In this document: positions 59,047-64,000 of the stretch, piece after piece
Layout: every line of letters begins with the position of its first letter
How positions within the stretch are numbered: the stretch's first letter is position 1
Assembly (NCBI RefSeq): GCF_946478805.1
Contig: NZ_CAMLDC010000003.1
Coordinates: 1 to 64,000 of the forward strand
Length of the DNA: 64,000 nt
Direction of reading: 5' to 3'
Source: an uncultured Fluviicola sp.
GTDB taxonomy: Bacteria; Bacteroidota; Bacteroidia; Flavobacteriales; Crocinitomicaceae
Notes under the pieces: model-generated
Databases searched by the model: none
What the model saw: the letters and a program-made list of their open reading frames with translations, nothing else
What the model was told of the DNA's origin: nothing
Program-made: the position numbers and the translations under genes

Positions 59047-59847
59047 ATGAAAGTACTACCCTTTTTGATCCTTTTTTTCTTTTCTTCCACCCTATTCGCT
59101 CAGTCCAAGAATTCCAAGGCAGCATTGGAACTATATCGGAAAGATGCCTATCCGGAAGCTGTCAAATTGGCTACACAAGCCATCGGACAAAACAAGAATG
59201 ATTGTGAAGCTTTCTTTGTGAGAGGCGCTTCCTATAAGGAATTGGAAGACCTTGCTTTAGCAATGAACGATCTGTTGATTGCCGTGAAATGCGATTCAAG
59301 TAATCAGAAAGCTCTTTCCGCTCTTGCAGAAGTTTATGCTTTATACGGGGATCTGGAGATGGCAATCCAGCTATACTCCAAATCAATTGAACTGAATAAA
59401 AGTGATTATTTCAATTACCTGGATCGGGCGCTTTGCAAGAAGGAATCGGGGAAATACGAGCAGGCGGCTGAGGATTTGCGAATAGCCCTGAGCCTCGACT
59501 CCACAGACCAGGAAGTTTACGGGCTGATGGGAGAAGTTCACGTACTCCTGAAAAAATATGAAGAGGCGGAAACCTACTTGAAAAGATCCGTCGAATTGTC
59601 TCCAAACAGTATCAATAACTCGATGTTGGGAATTGCCCAGGGAAATTTGCACCATTATGAAGATGCGATCAATACCTTCACCAAAGCACTCGATTTTAAA
59701 GAAGCCAATAAAGCCGGACTTCATGTCTATATCGGTCAGATGTACATGTTCCTGGAAAAAAAGGCTGAAGCGTGTAAGGAGTTTGAACTCGGGTATAAAT
59801 TGGGCGATATGGAAGGGTTGGAATTTCAGAAAAAGTATTGTAATTAG
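59047..59847 (+). CDS. Secreted TPR-repeat protein
   Basis: A 266-residue protein; start 59047 chosen because KVLPFLILFFFSSTLFAQ is a signal peptide. The rest consists of about six TPR units (AALELYRKDAYPEAVKLATQ, AEVYALYGDLEMAIQLYSKS, AEDLRIALSLDSTDQEVYGL, AINTFTKALDFKEANKAG). TPR proteins scaffold other proteins; here in the periplasm or outer membrane. The stop is just before the next small gene. Confidence 0.85.
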   Translation: MKVLPFLILFFFSSTLFAQSKNSKAALELYRKDAYPEAVKLATQAIGQNKNDCEAFFVRGASYKELEDLALAMNDLLIAVKCDSSNQKALSALAEVYALYGDLEMAIQLYSKSIELNKSDYFNYLDRALCKKESGKYEQAAEDLRIALSLDSTDQEVYGLMGEVHVLLKKYEEAETYLKRSVELSPNSINNSMLGIAQGNLHHYEDAINTFTKALDFKEANKAGLHVYIGQMYMFLEKKAEACKEFELGYKLGDMEGLEFQKKYCN

Positions 59848-59848
59848 A

Positions 59849-60115
59849 ATGAGGGAAGACGAAACTAGATTATTTAGCTTATTAGCTGAATTTATAAGTG
59901 GAGGAATTAATTTCGAAAAGTTCGCTTCTGCCTGGGACAATTGTTATGTAGAATCAAATGAAAAGTTTGAAAACGAAGACCTTTTATCAGAAATAAAAGA
60001 CAAATTGGATTATTCAACCGTCAATCCAATTACTGAAATTGATAGACTGGATGGTTTAATAAGTGTAGAGGAGTTAATAGAATTTTTGAGGACTAATACT
60101 ATAGGCAAACATTAA
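59849..60115 (+). CDS. Small hypothetical protein, colicin-immunity-like pattern
   Basis: An 88-residue ORF starting one base after the TPR stop; the longer reading on the same frame is a shadow of the TPR gene. It is helical and acidic (LFSLLAEFISGGINFEKFAS, AWDNCYVESNEKFENE). The pattern L..F..G.I....F...W resembles small colicin-type immunity proteins, but that is a weak resemblance only. Slightly AT-rich. Confidence 0.5.
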   Translation: MREDETRLFSLLAEFISGGINFEKFASAWDNCYVESNEKFENEDLLSEIKDKLDYSTVNPITEIDRLDGLISVEELIEFLRTNTIGKH

Positions 60116-60125
60116 ACGATAAATC

Positions 60126-61082
60126 ATGAAATTCTTAAAAATTTTATTGTGCTTAACTGCCTTTTATTCTTGTTCAAACAAACCTTCTAAAATGCATTGC
60201 AAATTTATGAATCCACATGTGAAATCTTGTTTGCATGACGATTCTAAAAATGTTAATCTGATATTCAAATCAGATCGATTGGAAACATGTTTTGTTAAGG
60301 ATGGCAACTCCGTCTATTCTATAGAGTTATTTCCAGGGACGGATAAAATCAGATACGTTATTCGGAGAAGTAATCGGGATGATTCCTATTATACAGTATA
60401 CTTTAAAAAGCATTATAGTTGTTTTATAGATAAACACAATGTTTCTTTGAATGAACGAATCATTCTAAAAAACAATAGGTTTGGAGGATATGATTATAAT
60501 GTCCATTATCATTTGCACAATCTGAAATCCCAGGTAGATATTTTTAATTTGTCCACAGACTCCTTAAATCAATTGCTTCCAGAATACTGTTACTATGAAT
60601 ATGACAAGAAAAAAAACACTTATAAATATATTTCAGAGTTGCTTACGGAAAATGCCATTAAAAATGATTCCTTGGTTTTTAAATATTTTGAAGTAGACAA
60701 TCTGAATGATTTGACATATATCAAAAATAGAAGGGATGGAACGATCAAGATTAAAAGTTCGAAAAAGAAAAATTCCATCCTTACAAAGGATCTAACCTTT
60801 AATCAAGGCAGTTCGAAAGCTTTAGTTGGTGAGTTACATGTCTACTTCAAGAAGCTTAATCAACAACTTGACAGTATCAATCTCTTGCTTGTTTTTCAGG
60901 GCGATTTGCAAGCAAGAATGACTGAATTTAATCACGGCTCTAATGAACTTCATAAGAAATTTAGATCTAATGAGATGACAAAAAAGAAAAAAATCTGTAA
61001 CGAGTTGAAAAAGTTTGGAATAACTTTCAGAAATGATAAGGCGATCATGAGTGAACCTTTGATATCTGCACTTGATATTTAA
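60126..61082 (+). CDS. Hypothetical lipoprotein, AT-rich
   Basis: A 318-residue protein with lipoprotein signal (KFLKILLCLTAFYSCSNK). The body is Lys/Asn-rich with mixed strands and a helical C-terminus. No family recognised. G+C is low (15 of 60 bases at 60421-60480) compared with neighbours, which suggests transfer or relaxed constraint. It lies 10 bp after the previous gene. Confidence 0.6.
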   Translation: MKFLKILLCLTAFYSCSNKPSKMHCKFMNPHVKSCLHDDSKNVNLIFKSDRLETCFVKDGNSVYSIELFPGTDKIRYVIRRSNRDDSYYTVYFKKHYSCFIDKHNVSLNERIILKNNRFGGYDYNVHYHLHNLKSQVDIFNLSTDSLNQLLPEYCYYEYDKKKNTYKYISELLTENAIKNDSLVFKYFEVDNLNDLTYIKNRRDGTIKIKSSKKKNSILTKDLTFNQGSSKALVGELHVYFKKLNQQLDSINLLLVFQGDLQARMTEFNHGSNELHKKFRSNEMTKKKKICNELKKFGITFRNDKAIMSEPLISALDI

Positions 61083-61200
61083 TAGTAGTGGGTAGTGTCA
61101 CTAAAATTTAAGTTTCCGACCTATTGATTCACAAACCAATACCTATCAAAACATGAACTATTCATTAGCTGATACAAACTTTGGAACCAACTTTTGCAGC

Positions 61201-61602
61201 ATGAAAACCTTTTGGGTAATTTTCTTATTCTTCAGCACAAAGACTTTTAGTCAGACCGATACCTTGTACCTGAGTGACAGTCTCATTTACCTTTCAAACG
61301 GAGAGATCATTCAACCTGGGTTACTTCCCACAAACACGCCTTCTATCAGTTACACGTTTACACAGGTCAATGATGACAAGGATTTACTGTTGATGGAAGG
61401 AAAAATGAAAGATGGAGGAAATATTACAGGCTTTTATCGCAAAGTTAAGTTCCAGACAAATGATGGAACCTTTTATCACTCTTGGGAACAGGATCTGATT
61501 TGGATTAAAACTGATTCCAACAACAAGCTGGTGGAACAAAAACTCTATTCAAAAGGCGTTTTAGTAAAAGACCGGTCAACTATTCATGTTCAATACAGGT
61601 AA
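61201..61602 (+). CDS. Small hypothetical secreted protein
   Basis: A 133-residue protein, start 61201 chosen for its signal peptide (KTFWVIFLFFSTKTFSQ). The rest is beta-rich (TLYLSDSLIYLSNGEII, YTFTQVNDDKDLLLMEG, FQTNDGTFYHSWEQDLIWIK). No family recognised. Confidence 0.6.
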   Translation: MKTFWVIFLFFSTKTFSQTDTLYLSDSLIYLSNGEIIQPGLLPTNTPSISYTFTQVNDDKDLLLMEGKMKDGGNITGFYRKVKFQTNDGTFYHSWEQDLIWIKTDSNNKLVEQKLYSKGVLVKDRSTIHVQYR

Positions 61603-61660
61603 TATTGTAAGGAAGTGATGTGAAAACCTCTGATAAATTTAATAAAGAATAAAGAAGCAA

Positions 61661-61855
61661 ATGGATTATGGAAAAATCAAGAAAATAAGTCTTGTCATTT
61701 ATTTGACAGCAGGATTACTGTTAATTATAGAATTTTTCTTTTCCAGGTTCTTTGATTTCATATTTAGAGGGCATGATATATTCATTTATTCAATCTCTTT
61801 TAGTGCAATGATCTTTGTAGAAATACTAAAATACTTGACAAAACGGAATGGTTAA
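61661..61855 (+). CDS. Small hypothetical membrane protein
   Basis: A 64-residue ORF with two hydrophobic segments (LVIYLTAGLLLIIEFFFS, IFIYSISFSAMIFVEIL) and Lys-rich termini. No family recognised. Codon use resembles the AT-rich block around it. Confidence 0.5.
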   Translation: MDYGKIKKISLVIYLTAGLLLIIEFFFSRFFDFIFRGHDIFIYSISFSAMIFVEILKYLTKRNG

Positions 61856-62013
61856 CCAGGTAATATTCCAGTCAAATTGGAATCGGGTGGTGCTTATGAA
61901 CTGCTTTTGTAGTATAAAAATGAAATTTGAGCTCCCTACCGAGAAGTAACCGCCTCCCTCCTCCTATTTCCTCGAATTGAATTACCTTTACTCCAACACA
62001 AAATTCATCAATC

Positions 62014-62607
62014 ATGATTCCGGAAAATTTATTGAGGCAGATCGATTTCATTAAGGAAATTGACAAGGTCAAGTACATTCAGCGAAAAACAAAACTATTC
62101 AATAGCGACCGGAACGAAAACGATGCCGAACACAGCTGGCATTTGGCACTTATGGCGATTGTATTGTCGGAGCATTCCAACAAATCAATTGACTTGCTGA
62201 AAGTGATCAAAATGGTGCTGATCCATGATATCGTGGAGATCGATGCCGGCGATACCTTCATTTACGATACCCAAAAAGACCATTCCAATACCGATGAGGA
62301 ACGCTTGGCTGCGAATCGCATTTTCGGGTTGCTCCCGGCTGCTCAGGCCGAAGAACTGATTGCTATCTGGGAGGAATTCGAAGTCGGAGAAACGGATGAA
62401 GCGAAGTTTGCCAAGGCCATGGACAGGTTGGAGCCTTTGCTTCAGAACACGTCCAACAAGGGCGGAACCTGGAAGGAATTTGATGTGAGTTATGAAAAGG
62501 TGCATCAGAAAAAGCGCGTCATCAAGGAAGGATCGGAGCCCATTTGGGATTTTGCAGAACAACTGATCAATGACAGTGTGGAAAAAGGGTTTCTGAAAAA
62601 GGATTGA
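62014..62607 (+). CDS. HD-domain hydrolase (5'-deoxynucleotidase YfbR-like)
   Basis: A 197-residue protein with the HD metal site: His40 in NDAEHSWHLALM, His71-Asp72 in VLIHDIVEIDAGDTF and a later Asp (KAMDRLEPLLQN). The DAEHSWH and IHD.VEIDAGD pattern matches the HD_3 family, to which YfbR-type dNMP phosphatases belong; relatives also act on other nucleotides. Cytosolic, no partner gene evident. Confidence 0.88.
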   Translation: MIPENLLRQIDFIKEIDKVKYIQRKTKLFNSDRNENDAEHSWHLALMAIVLSEHSNKSIDLLKVIKMVLIHDIVEIDAGDTFIYDTQKDHSNTDEERLAANRIFGLLPAAQAEELIAIWEEFEVGETDEAKFAKAMDRLEPLLQNTSNKGGTWKEFDVSYEKVHQKKRVIKEGSEPIWDFAEQLINDSVEKGFLKKD

Positions 62608-62683
62608 TTGCTTTTGAAAAGAAAAATACTTGTTTGCACAGGCACTTTTCCCAAATTTTTCAGGACACAAACTCATAAAGTGA

Positions 62684-63112
62684 TCAGGACCGGGTAGCCT
62701 CTACCCCATATCGAATCGCATCTTCAAGCACATCCAGGTTGATATCCTGCAACTTTTTGAATTTGATGCAGTAACCGGTCACACTTGCCTTCCCTATTGC
62801 TTTTTCATAGGTTTCGGACAGGTATTTCTTATCCTCGATACCCAGAATATAAACGGAAATCCCGGTGGTGTTTGCGCTCACCCCGATCTGGTAGAATTCC
62901 CGGTTTTTTCCATCCGCATAGTGGATTGTTTGGAGTCCGTACCCGATATTGGGATTGGAAACCACTTTACCCTTGCTGTCTTTCCCGTCGAGGAACCAAA
63001 GCTTACAACCCGGTATCACTTTCGGGATAAAGCGGTGCAATTCCTCCATTTCAGCACGTTTCTGTTCCGATTGGCTGTTGATATACTCCTGGATCTCTTC
63101 TTCTACGTTCAT
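62684..63112 (-). CDS. DUF1801 domain protein
   Basis: A 142-residue protein with the DUF1801 (YdhG-like) pattern: IPGCKLWFLDGKDSKGK, NIGYGLQTIHYADGKNREF, FYQIGVSANTTGISVYIL and a C-terminal KFKKLQDINLDVLEDAI. Function of the family is unclear (iron-chaperone-like fold). Isolated gene. Confidence 0.82.
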   Translation of the reverse strand: MNVEEEIQEYINSQSEQKRAEMEELHRFIPKVIPGCKLWFLDGKDSKGKVVSNPNIGYGLQTIHYADGKNREFYQIGVSANTTGISVYILGIEDKKYLSETYEKAIGKASVTGYCIKFKKLQDINLDVLEDAIRYGVEATRS

Positions 63113-63184
63113 AAATCTGGCGCTGTTTTACTGCTTTCAATAATACGCAATAATCCCAAAAGCCGGACGAATCGATTTCAAAAA

Positions 63185-63874
63185 TTAGTACGGAATAGTA
63201 ATCCGTTCCCCTTGCCTATTCAATAATTGGATCTTCGGATCTTTTGCATCATTGGTAATTCGGTCGTGTGGACCAATGTGGTAAACTGCAAACATATTAC
63301 TGATTGCGCCCAAGTTGACTCCTTTCTCCTTTGCATCCATCAGAAGCCAAACCGGAACAAATGCCCAATCAATCCCTTGTTGCTTTGCAATGGTATCCGA
63401 ATTTTCTGTATCTCCTGACAGGTATATTTTTTTCCCATGCCAGGTGACCAGGTAGGAATCATGCTTGAATGAAATTCCATAAACCTGGTGCTTCGTCTTG
63501 AAAGCCCGGATATCAAAATCTAGAATGGACGCGTTCAATTTTTCCAGTTCCCCGATATTCCAGGGACCAAACTTCCGTCCATTCAATTTTTTCAGGATTC
63601 TTTTGGAATAATGATCTGCATGGCGATGAGTAAAAATGAAAATCGCCCCATCTTGGATACTATCAATTTCCGATTTGTCGTATTCCATATAATGATATGC
63701 CCCGGATTTATATGGAAAATCAACGTAGATAGTTGAAGTTCCATCTGTCAGACGGAGTCCGCAATTACCGACAAACCGGATGGTGATACTGTTAGTTTGA
63801 CCATAAGCGAAATTCAGGAATAAAATCAAGACAAAATTCAGAAGGACGAATTTCAGTTGCTTGTTGTTTTGCAT
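63185..63874 (-). CDS. Metallo-beta-lactamase-fold hydrolase, secreted
   Basis: A 229-residue protein with signal peptide (FVLLNFVLILFLNFAYGQ). The MBL zinc motif is FTHRHADHYSKR (HxHxDH, about 80-91), and LSGDTENSD (about 151) gives a second metal Asp. The C-terminal part, DWAFVPVWLLMDAKEKG and YHIGPHDR, supplies further ligands. Family members hydrolyse esters, lactones or phosphodiesters; the substrate is not clear. It ends near the right edge of the window. Confidence 0.85.
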   Translation of the reverse strand: MQNNKQLKFVLLNFVLILFLNFAYGQTNSITIRFVGNCGLRLTDGTSTIYVDFPYKSGAYHYMEYDKSEIDSIQDGAIFIFTHRHADHYSKRILKKLNGRKFGPWNIGELEKLNASILDFDIRAFKTKHQVYGISFKHDSYLVTWHGKKIYLSGDTENSDTIAKQQGIDWAFVPVWLLMDAKEKGVNLGAISNMFAVYHIGPHDRITNDAKDPKIQLLNRQGERITIPY

Positions 63875-64000
63875 ACATCGGGTGCTTTAAATGAGTTTTC
63901 AAAAGAAGCGCTAAATCCCTTGTCAACCGGATAAATGTGATGAAATACATGTTTTTTTTGACCACTCGATAGGATCCGTGCAATAAGGACGTGATCGTTT

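Overview
The window looks like a chromosomal segment of a marine/freshwater-type Bacteroidota, most likely order Flavobacteriales and possibly Crocinitomicaceae/Fluviicola-like. The evidence is the type IX secretion (T9SS) vocabulary (PorP/SprF-like membrane proteins, gliding-motility-type and type A C-terminal sorting domains), a FixH-SafE pair from a cbb3 oxidase locus, TonB-dependent receptor architecture, TAnnTTTG-type -7 boxes, A-rich rather than Shine-Dalgarno start regions, and roughly 40-45 % G+C in core genes. No rRNA, tRNA or CRISPR array was seen.

Layout. 1-1218: end of a cytochrome-oxidase assembly operon (FixH, SafE-like). 1221-4974: a transglutaminase-like protein, an ECF sigma/anti-sigma pair and two small secreted proteins. 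5235-7566: a strongly AT-rich island with a reverse transcriptase, split by a -1 frame change exactly at an A_AAA_AAA heptamer, and a translationally coupled PD-(D/E)XK-like nuclease; this is the best candidate for an undescribed (probably anti-phage) system. 7659-13393: GNAT-nitrilase, an ABC-F ATPase with a structured leader, a YxSQA repeat protein and two methyltransferases. 14386-28251: two OmpA/PD40 proteins and a tight minus-strand operon with two tandem copies of [giant secreted adhesin-like protein + PorP/SprF partner]. 28448-31277: TrmH-like methyltransferase, M14-type deacylase, RimK and a RimB-like protease; then rplS.

31915-38015: murein endopeptidase-like lipoprotein, M28 peptidase next to a Kazal inhibitor, SnoaL, GNAT, two lone MlaD/MCE lipoproteins, aldehyde dehydrogenase. 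38126-40844: a stress-flavoured group (acidic protein, AraC regulator with an HMA-like head, a 50-residue Lmo0937-type membrane protein, coiled-coil lipoprotein, CsbD-like protein with N/Q-rich tails). 40962-45565: thioredoxin, hemerythrin, LolA-like protein and an ABC-2 exporter. 45967-58730: secreted T9SS proteins, two TPR-kinase/response-regulator pairs (NarL and LytTR type), a small tandem paralog pair, and a TonB receptor-like barrel. 59047-64000: TPR protein, AT-rich hypothetical genes, HD hydrolase, DUF1801 and a metallo-beta-lactamase-fold protein.

Several signals cut across genes: a dispersed family of intergenic inverted repeats built from a GAGAATTGAAAAG word; 8-bp tandem arrays; and a 13-bp motif AGGGGGAAACCCT found both ahead of a T9SS-secreted protein and ahead of the NarL-type kinase/regulator operon, suggesting a regulon.
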